DNA of 64,000 nucleotides from an uncultured Pelagibacteraceae bacterium (GCA_902611845.1 CACMAX010000006.1:30252-94251); one strand, 5' to 3'. Positions 40,171-52,016 are shown, counted from the first letter of the stretch. Numbers and translations: made by a program. The notes: generated from the letters alone by a model not told the origin.

Positions 40171-40179
40171 AAAACTAAT

Positions 40180-40350
40180 ATGATACAAATTATTGCAGCT
40201 GTTATAGGTTCCGTAATAATGATTTTTCTAACCATAGATTTAATTAGCCAATGGAAAAATAGTTCTAAAACAGTAGGAAGGAATGCAGACCTAGTTGTGC
40301 AATGGTTTTTTTGGCTTATAATAATTTTATTAATTGTTGTATCATTATAA
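40180..40350 (+). CDS. Small 56-aa membrane protein
   Basis: MIQIIAAVIGSVIMIFLTIDLISQWKNSSKTVGRNADLVVQWFFWLIIILLIVVSL; two TM segments. Confidence 0.5.
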   Translation: MIQIIAAVIGSVIMIFLTIDLISQWKNSSKTVGRNADLVVQWFFWLIIILLIVVSL

Positions 40351-40353
40351 AAT

Positions 40354-40686
40354 ATGAAAATATGGACACAAATTAAAAATATTTACAACGTCAGTCCGTG
40401 GCACGCTGCATTTACTTATCCAATATCATATATTTTTATAGCTTATGTTTTCGTCGGTATATTTGGTGCCGTAAGTGCAAGTCTTAATTTTGAATATACT
40501 TTTTTAATTTATATTTCTATTTTTTTAATGTTCTCAACATACTTAACTCCAATATGGGTGTTTGTTGGATTAATAGTTTCAAATAAAAAGAAACCATATG
40601 TTCTGTCTTTAATCATTGGATTGGGATTACTTTTTATATTATTTTATGTCGTAAATTTAGCGACAGTAAATTTAGAAGTTAAGTAA
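40354..40686 (+). CDS. Small 110-aa integral membrane protein
   Basis: Three hydrophobic segments (YPISYIFIAYVFVGIFGAV..., FLIYISIFLMFSTYL..., LSLIIGLGLLFILFYVV). Confidence 0.55.
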   Translation: MKIWTQIKNIYNVSPWHAAFTYPISYIFIAYVFVGIFGAVSASLNFEYTFLIYISIFLMFSTYLTPIWVFVGLIVSNKKKPYVLSLIIGLGLLFILFYVVNLATVNLEVK

Positions 40687-40770
40687 AAATAAAAAAATAT
40701 TTAAGCACACTCTGTGCACAGTTGAGTTGCAAAAATAAATTTTTTAGCCATTTTTCGAAGGTAATAAATC

Positions 40771-40798
40771 TTGACCTACACGTTCTAAAAGATATAAA
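40771..40798 (+). promoter_or_regulatory. Predicted sigma70-type promoter for intact tRNA-Val/tRNA-Asp
   Basis: TTGACC (40771-40776) - 16 nt - TATAAA (40793-40798), 20 nt before the tRNA. Confidence 0.7.
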
Positions 40799-40813
40799 AC
40801 ACGTTACTTTTTG

Positions 40814-40856
40814 GTTTTGGGCGGTTAGCTCAGTTGGTAGAGCATCTCGTTTACAC
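40814..40856 (+). repeat. 43-bp direct repeat, right copy (5' half of intact tRNA-Val)
   Basis: Identical to 39148-39190; sequence diverges immediately after ttacac in the anticodon loop. Confidence 0.93.
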
Positions 40857-40894
40857 CGAGGGGGTCAAAGGTTCGAGTCCTTTACTGCCCACCA
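40819..40894 (+). tRNA. tRNA-Val (anticodon TAC), CCA encoded
   Basis: gggcggt...actgccc acceptor, ctcgt-tTACac-cgag anticodon arm, ttcgagt T-loop. Confidence 0.95.
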
Positions 40895-40900
40895 GAACAC

Positions 40901-40977
40901 GGGGGTGTAGCTCAGTTGGTTAGAGCGATCGCCTGTCACGCGATAGGTCGAGGGTTCGAGTCCCTTCACTCCCGCCA
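40901..40977 (+). tRNA. tRNA-Asp (anticodon GTC), CCA encoded
   Basis: gggggtg...cactccc acceptor, cgcctGTCacgcg anticodon arm, 3' GCCA. Confidence 0.95.
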
Positions 40978-41060
40978 TCAAATAAATGAATAAAATAAAG
41001 CCTTAAAATGTGACCTATCTGCTCTTTTAGTTGATCTAAAAGGTGCTATATAGACTCAAC

Positions 41061-41429
41061 ATGCTTGCGGAATTTTTAAAAGATTATTTGCCAATAATTG
41101 TATTTTTACTAGTTGCACTTGTATTAAGTATTGCATTTGTGGCGGTCAATTATTTAGCATCACCAAAAAATCCTGATCCAGAAAAATTATCAGCATATGA
41201 ATGTGGATTCGAACCATTTAATGACTCTAGAATGGAATTTGATGTTAGATTTTATCTTGTTGCAATATTATTTATTATTTTCGATTTAGAAATCGCTTTT
41301 CTATTTCCCTGGGCAATATCTCTAGGCAAAATCGGAATATTTGGATTTACATCAATGATGATCTTCTTATTTATTCTTACTATTGGTTTTATTTATGAAT
41401 GGAAAAAAGGAGCATTAGATTGGGAATAA
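41061..41429 (+). CDS. nuoA: NADH-quinone oxidoreductase subunit A
   Basis: [44 protein letters not shown] at 41061 preferred. Confidence 0.96.
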   Translation: MLAEFLKDYLPIIVFLLVALVLSIAFVAVNYLASPKNPDPEKLSAYECGFEPFNDSRMEFDVRFYLVAILFIIFDLEIAFLFPWAISLGKIGIFGFTSMMIFLFILTIGFIYEWKKGALDWE

Positions 41430-41430
41430 A

Positions 41431-41952
41431 ATGAATTTAGAAGAAAGAAAAAAAAATATTCCAGAAGAATTTAAACAATTAGCACAAGATTTTAGTGATA
41501 ATGGTTTTATAACAACATCACTAGATAACCTAGTTAATTGGGCTAGAACCGGATCATTACATTGGATGACTTTTGGTCTTGCATGTTGTGCAGTTGAAAT
41601 GATGCAAACTTCCATGCCAAGATATGATTTAGAGAGATTTGGTGCTGCTCCTAGAGCTTCACCTAGACAATCAGATGTTATGATTGTTGCTGGAACCCTA
41701 ACAAATAAAATGGCTCCAGCACTAAGAAAAGTTTATGATCAGATGCCAGAACCAAGATATGTAATTTCCATGGGAAGTTGTGCAAATGGTGGAGGTTATT
41801 ATCATTACTCTTACTCTGTAGTAAGAGGATGCGATCGTATTGTACCAGTTGATGTATATGTTCCGGGGTGTCCTCCTTCTGCTGAAGCACTTTTATATGG
41901 GATAATGCAACTTCAAAAGAAAATCAGGAACAAAGGTTCTCTGGAAAGATAA
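41431..41952 (+). CDS. nuoB: NADH-quinone oxidoreductase subunit B
   Basis: [87 protein letters not shown]. Confidence 0.98.
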   Translation: MNLEERKKNIPEEFKQLAQDFSDNGFITTSLDNLVNWARTGSLHWMTFGLACCAVEMMQTSMPRYDLERFGAAPRASPRQSDVMIVAGTLTNKMAPALRKVYDQMPEPRYVISMGSCANGGGYYHYSYSVVRGCDRIVPVDVYVPGCPPSAEALLYGIMQLQKKIRNKGSLER

Positions 41953-41955
41953 AAA

Positions 41956-42546
41956 ATGCAAAACATCCAGGATTTAGAAAAAATTTTGAATTCAGAACTA
42001 AATACTAAAATAAAAAGTTCTTATATTAAACATAATCAAATTTACTTAAAAATTGATGAAGCGGACTTAACAGAAGTTATTTTATTCTTAAAAACAAATT
42101 CAAAAACTAAATTTAGACAATTGATAGATATTACAGCTGTAGATTTTCCTGAAAATGAAATTAGATTCAAATTAGTTTATCTATTATTAAGTCATGAATT
42201 TAATCAAAGAATTATCATAGAGATGGATGTAAAAGAAAAAGAAATTGTTGGTTCAATAACATCTATATTTCCTGCTGCAAATTGGATGGAAAGGGAAGTA
42301 TTTGACATGTATGGAATTGATTTTAAAGATCATCCAGACCTGAGAAGAATACTTACAGATTATGGCTTTGAAGGACATCCATTAAGAAAAGATTTTCCTT
42401 TAACAGGTCATAATGAAGTTAGATACAGTCATGAAACTAAAAAAGTTATTTATGAACCAGTAAAATTAGAACAAAATTATAGAAACTTCGATTATGAAAG
42501 TCCTTGGGAAGGAACCAAGTATATAAAGGAACAAACTAAAGAATAA
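41956..42546 (+). CDS. nuoC: NADH-quinone oxidoreductase subunit C
   Basis: [40 protein letters not shown]. Confidence 0.97.
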   Translation: MQNIQDLEKILNSELNTKIKSSYIKHNQIYLKIDEADLTEVILFLKTNSKTKFRQLIDITAVDFPENEIRFKLVYLLLSHEFNQRIIIEMDVKEKEIVGSITSIFPAANWMEREVFDMYGIDFKDHPDLRRILTDYGFEGHPLRKDFPLTGHNEVRYSHETKKVIYEPVKLEQNYRNFDYESPWEGTKYIKEQTKE

Positions 42547-43721
42547 TGGCAAAAGAAACTAAAACTCTGAATCTAAATTTTGGACCTCAACATCCAGCTG
42601 CCCATGGAGTTTTGAGACTAATATTGCAGTTAGATGGCGAAATTGTTGAAAAAGCAGATCCACACATCGGTTTGTTGCATAGGGGCACAGAAAAATTAAT
42701 TGAAAATAAAACTTATACCCAAGCTGTTCCATATTTTGATCGACTTGATTACGTTGCACCAATGAACCAAGAACACGCTTTTGCTTTAGCAATTGAAAAA
42801 ATATTAAAAATAGAAGTTCCAATAAGAGCTCAATACATAAGAGTAATGTTTTGTGAAATTGGGAGAATACTTAGTCATATTTTAAATGTGACAACACAAG
42901 CAATGGATGTTGGTGCATTAACACCAACTTTATGGGGATTTGAAGAAAGAGAAATATTAATGGGTTTTTATGAAAAAGTTTCTGGTTCTAGATTACATGC
43001 TAATTATTTTAGAGCTGGAGGAGTGCATCAAGATCTACCAAAAGGATTAGATAAAGAGATAGGAAAATTCTGTGAAAGATTTCCAAAGATAATAAATGAT
43101 TTAGAATTACTTTTAACAGATAACCGAATATTTAAGCAAAGGAATGTTGATATAGGAGTAGTATCAAAACAAGATGCTCTCGATTATTCTTTTTCTGGTG
43201 TTATGCTGAGAGGATCTGGAGTTCCGTGGGATTTAAGAAAATCCCAGCCTTACGATTGTTATGAACAATTTGAATTTAAAATTCCAGTAGGAAAAAATGG
43301 TGATTGTTATGACAGATATCTATGCAGAATTGAAGAAATGAAAGAAAGTGTAAATATAATAAATCAATGCCTAGCAAATTTACCTGTTGGACCAATTAAA
43401 ACTGATGATGGAAAAATCAGTCCACCACCAAAAAAAGAAATAAAACAATCTATGGAAGCATTGATCCATCACTTTAAGTTATATACTGAAGGATATAGAG
43501 TCGATAAAGATGAAATATATACAGCTGTAGAGGCTCCTAAAGGAGAATTTGGTGTTTATTTAATTTCCGATGGTTCTAGCAAACCTTACAAATGTAAAAT
43601 TAGGGCTCCAGGATTTTCTCATTTGCAAGCTATGGATTACTTAATTAAAGGTCATATGTTAGCTGATGTTCCTGCAGTTTTAGGTTCAATGGATATTGTT
43701 TTTGGAGAGGTAGATAGATAA
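42546..43721 (+). CDS. nuoD: NADH-quinone oxidoreductase subunit D
   Basis: [29 protein letters not shown]. Confidence 0.98.
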   Translation: MAKETKTLNLNFGPQHPAAHGVLRLILQLDGEIVEKADPHIGLLHRGTEKLIENKTYTQAVPYFDRLDYVAPMNQEHAFALAIEKILKIEVPIRAQYIRVMFCEIGRILSHILNVTTQAMDVGALTPTLWGFEEREILMGFYEKVSGSRLHANYFRAGGVHQDLPKGLDKEIGKFCERFPKIINDLELLLTDNRIFKQRNVDIGVVSKQDALDYSFSGVMLRGSGVPWDLRKSQPYDCYEQFEFKIPVGKNGDCYDRYLCRIEEMKESVNIINQCLANLPVGPIKTDDGKISPPPKKEIKQSMEALIHHFKLYTEGYRVDKDEIYTAVEAPKGEFGVYLISDGSSKPYKCKIRAPGFSHLQAMDYLIKGHMLADVPAVLGSMDIVFGEVDR

Positions 43722-44329
43722 TGGCTGTTAAAAAAATATCAAAAGTACAACCTGAAAAATTTGAGTTTAATAAAAAAAATAAAGAAACCGCGGATAGTAT
43801 TATTAAAAATTATCCTTCTGGAAAACAACAAAGTGCAGTTATGGCTTTATTGTACTTAGCACAAAAACAAAATGATAATTGGATACCTTTAAGTGCAATG
43901 AAATACATAGCAAAGTATTTAGATATGCCATACATAAAAGTATATGAAGTAGCTACATTTTATAGCATGTATAATTTAACTCCAGTTGGTAAATATTTCT
44001 TTCAAGTTTGTACTACAACCCCTTGTATGTTAAGGGGTGCATATAATTTAGTAGATGTTTGTAAACGAAAAATTTCTGATGAAGAAAATCGCCTGTCAGA
44101 GGATGGAAAAACTTCTTGGTTAGAAGTAGAATGTTTAGGTGCTTGCGTGAATGCTCCAATGCTTCAATTAAATGAAGACTATTATGAGGATTTAGATCCA
44201 ACAAAACTAGAGCAAATAATTGATAAAATAAGTAATGATGAAGTTCCCCAACCAGGATCTTATAGAGGCAGATTAAGTTCTGAACCAGAAAATACTAGAA
44301 AAACATTAATAGGTAATAAAAATGCTTGA
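43721..44329 (+). CDS. nuoE: NADH-quinone oxidoreductase subunit E
   Basis: [45 protein letters not shown]. Confidence 0.97.
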   Translation: MAVKKISKVQPEKFEFNKKNKETADSIIKNYPSGKQQSAVMALLYLAQKQNDNWIPLSAMKYIAKYLDMPYIKVYEVATFYSMYNLTPVGKYFFQVCTTTPCMLRGAYNLVDVCKRKISDEENRLSEDGKTSWLEVECLGACVNAPMLQLNEDYYEDLDPTKLEQIIDKISNDEVPQPGSYRGRLSSEPENTRKTLIGNKNA

Positions 44330-45653
44330 AGATAAAGATAGAATTTTTCAAAATTTATACAATGATTTTGGTGCTGATTTAATATCAGCAAAAAAGAGAG
44401 GAGATTGGAAGGATACAAAAGAAATTTGTGGCAAAGGAAGAGAATGGATAATTAATGAAATTAAAACCTCAGAACTTAGAGGAAGAGGTGGTGCTGGATT
44501 TCCTACAGGATTGAAATGGTCCTTTGCTCCAAAAGAAGTTGGATCAAGACCACATTATTTAGTAATTAACGCCGATGAGTCTGAACCAGGCACATGTAAA
44601 GATAGAGATATTCTAAGATTTGAACCACATAAATTAATAGAAGGCTGTTTAATTGCATCTTACGCAGTTAATGCCCACAAGTGTTATATTTATATAAGAG
44701 GGGAATATTTTAATGAAGGACAAAAACTTCAAACAGCTATCGATGAAGCTTACAAAGATGGTCTCTTAGGAAAAAACTCTGCAGGCACTGATTGGGAATT
44801 AGATATTTATATTCATTATGGTGCTGGGGCTTATATCTGTGGCGAGGAAACTGCTTTGCTTGAGAGTATTGAAGGAAAGAAAGGTCAACCAAGATTAAAA
44901 CCTCCATTTCCAGCTTTAATAGGCCTTTATGGTTGCCCGACAATAATAAACAATGTTGAAACAATTTCAGTGGTACCAACTATACTAAGAAGAGGTGGAA
45001 ATTGGTTTGCATCTCTTGGTAGACCAAAAAATACTGGTTCCAAAATATATTGTATTTCAGGAAATGTAAATAATCCATGCAATGTCGAAGAAGAAATGGG
45101 AATTCCATTAAAAGAATTAATTGAAAAACATGCAGGTGGAGTAATAGGTGGATGGGATAATTTAAAAGCAGTTATACCTGGCGGTTCATCAATGCCATTA
45201 CTACCAAAAGAGACATGTGAAACAATTAAAATGGACTTTGATGCATGTGTTGAGAATAAGACTGGTCTAGGAACAGCTGGCATTGTGGTTATAAACAAAG
45301 ATCAAGACATTATTAAGTGTATGGCTAGGATAGCAAGATTTTATAAACACGAGAGTTGTGGTCAATGTACACCTTGTAGAGAAGGTTCTGGTTGGATGTG
45401 GAGAATGTTAGAAAGAATGGCAAAAGGTGAAGCCACAAGAGATGAGGTAGATATGTTATTAGATGTAACAAAACAAATTGAAGGCCATACTATTTGTGCT
45501 TTTGGAGAGGGATCTTCGTGGCCTGTTCAGGGATTAATCAGAAATTTTAAAGACGAAATAATTGAAAGAAATAAGTTTGATCCAATTGTCAAAAAGCAAA
45601 AAGATATACCTTATTTAGTTGATCAACATTTATTAGAAAAAGAAAATGCTTAA
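44322..45653 (+). CDS. nuoF: NADH-quinone oxidoreductase subunit F
   Basis: [45 protein letters not shown]. Confidence 0.98.
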   Translation: MLEDKDRIFQNLYNDFGADLISAKKRGDWKDTKEICGKGREWIINEIKTSELRGRGGAGFPTGLKWSFAPKEVGSRPHYLVINADESEPGTCKDRDILRFEPHKLIEGCLIASYAVNAHKCYIYIRGEYFNEGQKLQTAIDEAYKDGLLGKNSAGTDWELDIYIHYGAGAYICGEETALLESIEGKKGQPRLKPPFPALIGLYGCPTIINNVETISVVPTILRRGGNWFASLGRPKNTGSKIYCISGNVNNPCNVEEEMGIPLKELIEKHAGGVIGGWDNLKAVIPGGSSMPLLPKETCETIKMDFDACVENKTGLGTAGIVVINKDQDIIKCMARIARFYKHESCGQCTPCREGSGWMWRMLERMAKGEATRDEVDMLLDVTKQIEGHTICAFGEGSSWPVQGLIRNFKDEIIERNKFDPIVKKQKDIPYLVDQHLLEKENA

Positions 45654-47676
45654 ACTTAAAGTAAATGATATTGATGTTGAGGTAGAAGAAGGAACTACAG
45701 TATTGCAAGCTTGTGAACAGGCTGGAGCAGAAATACCAAGGTTCTGTTATCACGAGAAATTATCGATAGCTGGAAATTGTAGAATGTGTTTAGTTGAAAT
45801 GGAAAAGTCTCCTAAACCAATAGCATCTTGCGCGATGCCTGCTGCAGAGGGGATGGTACTTAAAACTAATACCGAAAAAGTGAAAAAAGCTAGAAAAGGT
45901 GTAATGGAATTTTTACTAGCAAACCATCCACTTGATTGTCCAGTATGTGATCAAGGCGGAGAATGTGATTTACAAGATCAATCCATGTATTACGGAATTG
46001 ATAAATCAAGATTTAAAGAAAATAAAAGATATGTGCCTGAAAAATATATGGGTCCTCTAATTAAAACTCAAATGACAAGATGCATTCACTGCACAAGATG
46101 TATTAGATTTGCAACAGAAGTTGCTGGCGTACCAGAACTTGGAGCAATTGGTAGAGGTGAGAATATGCAAATCACCACCTATTTAGAAAAAGCGATGGAA
46201 TCTGAACTCTCAGCTAATGTAATTGATTTATGTCCTGTCGGAGCACTTACATCAAAACCTTATGTCTTCGAAGCTAGACCATGGGAACTAAAAAAAACTG
46301 AAACAATTGATGTGATGGATGCCGTTGGATCAAATATAAGAGTGGATACATACGGATGGGAGGTTAAAAGAGTTCTTCCAAGAATTAACGAGGAAATAAA
46401 TGAAGAATGGATATCTGATAAAACAAGATATGCTTGTGATGGTCTAAAAAATCAAAGATTAGACACACCCTATGTTAAGATTAATAATAAATTAAAGCCA
46501 TCAAGTTGGGACGAAGCTTTTAAAGCTGTATCTGAAAGAATTTCAAAAACAAAGTCTGAGAAAATTGCTGGATTTATAGGTGATATGACGAATATGGAAA
46601 CTACATATGCTGCAAAAGATTTTTTTGAAAAAACGATCAAGTCTGAAAATTTGGAATCTAGATACGAAAAATTATATATTAATACAAATGTAAGAAGTAA
46701 TTATCTATTTAACAGTTCCATTGAAGGAATAGAAAAAAGTGATTTAATAATTCTAATAGGCACAAACCCAAGATTTGAAGCGACAATATTAAACTCACGA
46801 ATTAGAAAAAATTATTTAAAAAATAAGACCGAAATTATATCTTTAGGTGATGTTGGTGATTTAACTTATCCTTACCAAGTTATAGCGAATAATACCGATA
46901 CTATAAAAGATATTATTGATAATAAGCATGAAATTTCAGAAAAAATTAAAAAATCCAAATATCCGAGTATAATTTTTGGACAATCAGTTCTTAGACTTAA
47001 GTCGGCAGCTTATATTTTTGAAGAATTAAAAAATTATTTATTAAAAAATGATAAAATTTCTGATGATTGGAATGCGTTAAATATATTATCAAAAAATTCA
47101 TCTACAGTTGGCTCATATGACTTAAATGTATTGTCGAAAAATTCTAGCTTTGAAATATTGGATAAATTAGAAAATAATAGTTTTGAAGTTTTAATTTTAT
47201 TTGGACAAGATAATTTAAAATTTAAGAAAAAAAACGAATTTATAATATATATAGGCAGTCATGGTGATAAAGGTGCAAGTATTGCGGATGTAATTTTGCC
47301 TGGTGCTGCTTACACAGAACAAGATGGTTATTTTACAAATTTAGAAGGAAAATTGCAAAAAGCCTACAAGGCTTCATATCCTCCAGGTGAAGCGAAAGAG
47401 GATTGGCAAATAATAAATGAATTGTCTTCATTCATTAAGAGAAAAAATTTATATAAAGATAAAAATCAACTTATCGATTCATTAATAAATTATTTAAATC
47501 TTAATAATAAAAATGAAGCTGATTTTGAGGTGCCTGAATATAATTTTAAATCAGAGAAAATTATTACTGAAGAGATTGATTATTATCACTCAAATGTAAT
47601 AGCGAGAGCATCAAAAACAATGTCAGAGTGTAAAAATATTAGAATGAGTTTACCAAAAACTGGAACTGATAACTAA
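45646..47676 (+). CDS. nuoG: NADH-quinone oxidoreductase subunit G
   Basis: 2Fe-2S N-domain [34 protein letters not shown]. Confidence 0.97.
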   Translation: MLKLKVNDIDVEVEEGTTVLQACEQAGAEIPRFCYHEKLSIAGNCRMCLVEMEKSPKPIASCAMPAAEGMVLKTNTEKVKKARKGVMEFLLANHPLDCPVCDQGGECDLQDQSMYYGIDKSRFKENKRYVPEKYMGPLIKTQMTRCIHCTRCIRFATEVAGVPELGAIGRGENMQITTYLEKAMESELSANVIDLCPVGALTSKPYVFEARPWELKKTETIDVMDAVGSNIRVDTYGWEVKRVLPRINEEINEEWISDKTRYACDGLKNQRLDTPYVKINNKLKPSSWDEAFKAVSERISKTKSEKIAGFIGDMTNMETTYAAKDFFEKTIKSENLESRYEKLYINTNVRSNYLFNSSIEGIEKSDLIILIGTNPRFEATILNSRIRKNYLKNKTEIISLGDVGDLTYPYQVIANNTDTIKDIIDNKHEISEKIKKSKYPSIIFGQSVLRLKSAAYIFEELKNYLLKNDKISDDWNALNILSKNSSTVGSYDLNVLSKNSSFEILDKLENNSFEVLILFGQDNLKFKKKNEFIIYIGSHGDKGASIADVILPGAAYTEQDGYFTNLEGKLQKAYKASYPPGEAKEDWQIINELSSFIKRKNLYKDKNQLIDSLINYLNLNNKNEADFEVPEYNFKSEKIITEEIDYYHSNVIARASKTMSECKNIRMSLPKTGTDN

Positions 47677-48674
47677 TGGCTGAACTATTTATATTTTTTG
47701 AACAAATTTATAGAATTCTGTTTCTATTGATCCCAGTTTTAGTATCTGTTGCAATGATTGTTTGGTTAGATAGAAGAGTATGGGCATTTGTTCAAAAAAG
47801 AAGAGGTCCTAACGTTGTTGGTCCATTTGGATTATTTCAAACATTAGCTGACGCATTAAAATATATTTTTAAAGAAATAATCATTCCAGCAAGCTCAAAT
47901 AAAGTTATATTTATCTTAGCCCCAATAGTTACAATGACTTTGGCGTTAATTGCTTGGGCGGTAATTCCTTTTAGTGAAACATTTGTACTAGCAGATATCA
48001 ATGTCGGTATTTTATATCTTTTTGCAGTTTCATCTTTAGGTGTTTATGGAATAATTATGGGTGGATGGGCATCTAATTCAAAGTATCCTTTTCTAGGAGC
48101 AATTAGATCAGCTGCTCAAATGGTTTCTTATGAAGTTTCCATAGGTGTAATAATTATAAATGTATTACTTTGTGTAGGTTCATTAAATCTAAGTGACGTC
48201 GTTTTAGCTCAAAAAGATTTATGGTTTGTAATACCTCTATTCCCAATGTTTATAATATTTTTTATTTCAGCCTTAGCAGAAACTAACAGACCACCTTTTG
48301 ATTTGCCCGAAGCTGAAGCAGAGTTAGTTGCAGGTTACCAGACAGAATACTCTGGAATGATGTATGCAATGTTTTGGTTAGGGGAGTATGCTAACATTTT
48401 ACTTATGTGTGCAATGGGATCTATTTTATTTCTTGGTGGCTGGTTATCTCCTATAGATTTATTTCCTTTTAACGTTATTCCTGCTCCAATATGGTTAATC
48501 TTAAAAATACTCTTTTTATTTATCTTATTCGCTTTGATAAAAGCAATAGTACCTAGATATAGGTATGATCAATTAATGAAACTTGGATGGAAAATTTTTC
48601 TACCATTTTCATTAATTTATGTAGTATTAACTGCAAGTTTTTTAATGTATTTTGATTTATTACCGGGGAATTAA
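47676..48674 (+). CDS. nuoH: NADH-quinone oxidoreductase subunit H
   Basis: [51 protein letters not shown]. Confidence 0.98.
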   Translation: MAELFIFFEQIYRILFLLIPVLVSVAMIVWLDRRVWAFVQKRRGPNVVGPFGLFQTLADALKYIFKEIIIPASSNKVIFILAPIVTMTLALIAWAVIPFSETFVLADINVGILYLFAVSSLGVYGIIMGGWASNSKYPFLGAIRSAAQMVSYEVSIGVIIINVLLCVGSLNLSDVVLAQKDLWFVIPLFPMFIIFFISALAETNRPPFDLPEAEAELVAGYQTEYSGMMYAMFWLGEYANILLMCAMGSILFLGGWLSPIDLFPFNVIPAPIWLILKILFLFILFALIKAIVPRYRYDQLMKLGWKIFLPFSLIYVVLTASFLMYFDLLPGN

Positions 48675-48675
48675 A

Positions 48676-49161
48676 ATGAGCTTAATAAGATTTTTCAAAA
48701 CAATTTTTATGATTGATTTTTTAACAGGATTAATCATGGCAATAAAAGAGATATTTAAACCAAAAAAAACAATTAATTATCCATTTGAAAAAGGTTCAAT
48801 TAGTCCTAGAGCAAGAGGAGAGCATGCGCTAAGAAGATATCCAAATGGTGAGGAGAGATGTATTGCTTGTAAACTATGTGAAGCTGTTTGTCCTGCTCAG
48901 GCTATAACAATAGAGTCTAGCGAGAGAGAAGATGGAAGTAGAAAAACTACTCGTTATGATATTGATATGTTAAAATGTATATATTGCGGTTTGTGCGAAC
49001 AATCTTGTCCAGTTGATGCGATTGTGCAAGGTCCAAATTTTGAATTTGCTACAGAAACAAGAGAAGAACTTTACTATAACAAAGAAAAGTTGTTAGAGAA
49101 TGGAGATAGATGGGAGAATATTTTAGCAGCAAATATTAATGCTGATAACTCCCACAGATAA
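48676..49161 (+). CDS. nuoI: NADH-quinone oxidoreductase subunit I
   Basis: [35 protein letters not shown] at 48676. Confidence 0.97.
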   Translation: MSLIRFFKTIFMIDFLTGLIMAIKEIFKPKKTINYPFEKGSISPRARGEHALRRYPNGEERCIACKLCEAVCPAQAITIESSEREDGSRKTTRYDIDMLKCIYCGLCEQSCPVDAIVQGPNFEFATETREELYYNKEKLLENGDRWENILAANINADNSHR

Positions 49162-49164
49162 TCA

Positions 49165-49797
49165 ATGATTGCTCACGCAATAGTCTTTTATATATTTTCA
49201 CTGATTGCAATTGTCTCTGCAATTATGGTAACTGTTTCGAAAAACACAGTTAACTCAGTTTTTTTTTTAATTTTGGACTTTATTAGTATTTCTTGCCTAT
49301 TCATCATGATTGGTGCCGAATTTTTAGGAATGATAATGCTTATTGTGTACGTTGGAGCAGTGGCAGTATTATTTTTATTTGTTGTTATGATGTTAAATGT
49401 GGCTCAACAAAAAAATGAATGGTTTAATTCTAGTGGAAGAAGTTCCCATATTCCAGTTGGTCTATTAGTAAGTATAATTATATTTTTTGAATTAATTATT
49501 GTTATAGGTGGATGGAAATATAAACCAGATTTGTTAGATTCAATTGCGATTGAAATAAATACTGACTTAACAAATACTCAATCTTTAGGAAACGTTATAT
49601 ATACTGATTATATTCATTTGTTTCAATTATCTGGAATGGTTTTATTGGTAGCCATGATCGGAGCAATTGTATTGACCTTCAGACAAAGATCTGGAGTAAA
49701 AAGACAAAGTTATTTCAAACAAATATCTAGAGATAGGAAAGATGGTATTGAATTAGTTGATGTTGAAAATAATAAAGGAGTTAAAATAGATGCTTAG
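49165..49797 (+). CDS. nuoJ: NADH-quinone oxidoreductase subunit J
   Basis: Position in operon; [28 protein letters not shown]. Confidence 0.95.
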   Translation: MIAHAIVFYIFSLIAIVSAIMVTVSKNTVNSVFFLILDFISISCLFIMIGAEFLGMIMLIVYVGAVAVLFLFVVMMLNVAQQKNEWFNSSGRSSHIPVGLLVSIIIFFELIIVIGGWKYKPDLLDSIAIEINTDLTNTQSLGNVIYTDYIHLFQLSGMVLLVAMIGAIVLTFRQRSGVKRQSYFKQISRDRKDGIELVDVENNKGVKIDA

Positions 49798-50101
49798 TAT
49801 TGGTCTTGGACATTACTTAACTCTCGCTGCTATTATATTCACAATTGGTATTGTGGGTATTTTTCTAAATAGAAAAAACATTATTGTTATATTGATGAGT
49901 ATTGAATTAATACTTTTGGCAGTAAATATAAATTTAGTATCTTTTTCTATTTTTATTAACGATCTGAGTGGCCAGGTTTTCACCTTATTCATATTAACAG
50001 TGGCTGCAGCTGAGGCCGCAATAGGACTTGCAATTATTGTAGTTTATTACAGAAATTCTGGAACAATAAGAGTTGAAGAAATCGACAGATTGAAAGGGTA
50101 A
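49790..50101 (+). CDS. nuoK: NADH-quinone oxidoreductase subunit K
   Basis: [36 protein letters not shown]. Confidence 0.95.
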   Translation: MLSIGLGHYLTLAAIIFTIGIVGIFLNRKNIIVILMSIELILLAVNINLVSFSIFINDLSGQVFTLFILTVAAAEAAIGLAIIVVYYRNSGTIRVEEIDRLKG

Positions 50102-52015
50102 ATGGAATACTTAATATTATTTTTACCTTTGATAGGTTCAATCATAACGGGTTTCTTTGGCAAAACCATTGGTGATAGATCATCGCAATTAATAACGTGT
50201 ATTTTGGTTTCTATTTCGGCATTATTATCTTTGTTCATATTTTTTAAAGTTGTTACATCAGGATATGAGCATAATGCAATTATCGCAGCTTGGATAAATT
50301 CAGGATCTTTAAATGTAAATTGGTCAATTAAAGTTGATGCTCTTTCTGCAGTAATGTTAGTTGTAGTAACTCTAGTTTCATCCTTAGTTCATATTTATTC
50401 TGTTGGTTACATGTCTCATGATCCACATAAACCAAGATTTATGTCCTATCTATCATTATTTACATTCGCCATGTTAACCTTAGTAACATCAGATAATTTT
50501 TTGCAATTGTTTTTCGGATGGGAAGGAGTTGGGCTTTGCTCATATTTTTTAATTGGTTTTTGGTATAAAAAAGAAACTGCTAATGCTGCCGCTATCAAGG
50601 CTTTTATAGTAAATAGAGTTGGAGACTTTGGTTTTGCATTGGGAATATTTTTAATATTTTATATTTTTGGCACAGTAAATTATGATGAAGTTTTTCTTAA
50701 AATACCTGAAATAATAGATCAAAAAATAAATTTTTTATCTTTTGAATTTAATACAATAGATTTAATTTGTTTATTACTTTTTATTGGAGCAATGGGAAAG
50801 TCAGCTCAATTTTTGCTTCATACATGGTTACCTGATGCTATGGAAGGTCCAACACCAGTATCCGCATTAATTCATGCAGCTACAATGGTAACAGCAGGAG
50901 TTTTTTTAGTAGTTAGATGTTCTCCAATTTATGAGTACTCAGAATTAGCTTTGTCTGTAATCACATTAGTTGGAATGACCACAGCTTTTTTTGCAGCTAC
51001 AGTTGCATTAGTGCAAACAGATATAAAAAAAATTATCGCTTATTCAACATGTAGTCAATTGGGATACATGTTTTTTGCAGCAGGTGTAGGTGCATATAAT
51101 GTTGCAATGTTTCATTTATTTACACATGCTTTTTTTAAAGCTCTACTTTTCTTAGGCTCTGGATCAGTAATTCATTCATTTAAAGATGAACAAGATGTTA
51201 ATAAGATGGGGGGAGTATTTAAAAAATTACCTTACACTTATGCATTAATGGTTGTTGGCACTTTAGCTTTAACAGGATTTCCTTTCTTATCAGGTTTTTA
51301 TTCTAAAGATGCAATAATTGAATTTGCTTATATAAGTGAAACAAAATTTGGAATTTATGCTGCTGGTATAGGTGTATTAACTGCTGTAATGACTTCTATA
51401 TACTCATGGAGATTAATATTTAAAACTTTTCATGGAGATTATAAAAATAAAGATCTTAGTATTGACACAATGCACGAGTCTCCATTAAGCATGATGTTAC
51501 CTTTAGTATTATTATCTGTTGGTGCAATTTTTTCAGGATTTTTATTTAAAGAATTGTTTATTGGCCATGAAACAATGTATAATTTTTGGGGAGAGTCTAT
51601 AAAATTTTTAGAACCGTTAGGAAAAGAACATCCTCCAACTTGGTTTTTATTTTTAACTCCCACGTTGGTAGTACTAACAATTCCATTATCATATTATCTA
51701 TTTGTTAAAAATACTAAAATCGTAGATGAAATAGTTTCTATAAACATGCCAGTTTACATTTTTCTCCAAAAAAAATGGTATTTTGACGAATTATATGATC
51801 AAATTTTCATTAAACCTTCAAAAAGCTTTGGAATATTTCTTTGGAAAAAAATTGATGGATTAATAATCGATAGATTTGGACCAGATGGAATTTCAAATTT
51901 GGTAAAACTTTTTTCGTTTAAAGCTGTAAAGTTTCAATCAGGATATATTTATCAGTATGCCTTTATAATGCTTCTAGGTTTTTCAATTCTATTAACTTTA
52001 TTAATAGTAAAATAA
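50102..52015 (+). CDS. nuoL: NADH-quinone oxidoreductase subunit L
   Basis: FFGWEGVGLCSYFLIGFWY, TWLPDAMEGPTPVSALIHAATMVTAGV. Confidence 0.97.
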   Translation: MEYLILFLPLIGSIITGFFGKTIGDRSSQLITCILVSISALLSLFIFFKVVTSGYEHNAIIAAWINSGSLNVNWSIKVDALSAVMLVVVTLVSSLVHIYSVGYMSHDPHKPRFMSYLSLFTFAMLTLVTSDNFLQLFFGWEGVGLCSYFLIGFWYKKETANAAAIKAFIVNRVGDFGFALGIFLIFYIFGTVNYDEVFLKIPEIIDQKINFLSFEFNTIDLICLLLFIGAMGKSAQFLLHTWLPDAMEGPTPVSALIHAATMVTAGVFLVVRCSPIYEYSELALSVITLVGMTTAFFAATVALVQTDIKKIIAYSTCSQLGYMFFAAGVGAYNVAMFHLFTHAFFKALLFLGSGSVIHSFKDEQDVNKMGGVFKKLPYTYALMVVGTLALTGFPFLSGFYSKDAIIEFAYISETKFGIYAAGIGVLTAVMTSIYSWRLIFKTFHGDYKNKDLSIDTMHESPLSMMLPLVLLSVGAIFSGFLFKELFIGHETMYNFWGESIKFLEPLGKEHPPTWFLFLTPTLVVLTIPLSYYLFVKNTKIVDEIVSINMPVYIFLQKKWYFDELYDQIFIKPSKSFGIFLWKKIDGLIIDRFGPDGISNLVKLFSFKAVKFQSGYIYQYAFIMLLGFSILLTLLIVK

Positions 52016-52016
52016 T

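Noticed and set aside
40722-40910. 62-aa ORF (MSCKNKFFSHF...) overlapping tRNA-Val
   Set aside because: Runs through the promoter, the whole tRNA-Val and into tRNA-Asp; translation of tRNA sequence (AVSSVGRASRLHRGGQRFESFTAHQ), a classic spurious call.
39105-41060. Integrase/transposase gene inside the tRNA-flanked insertion
   Set aside because: Checked forward-strand ORFs; none shows recombinase-like motifs and all are too short. Mobility is inferred only from the tRNA repeat.
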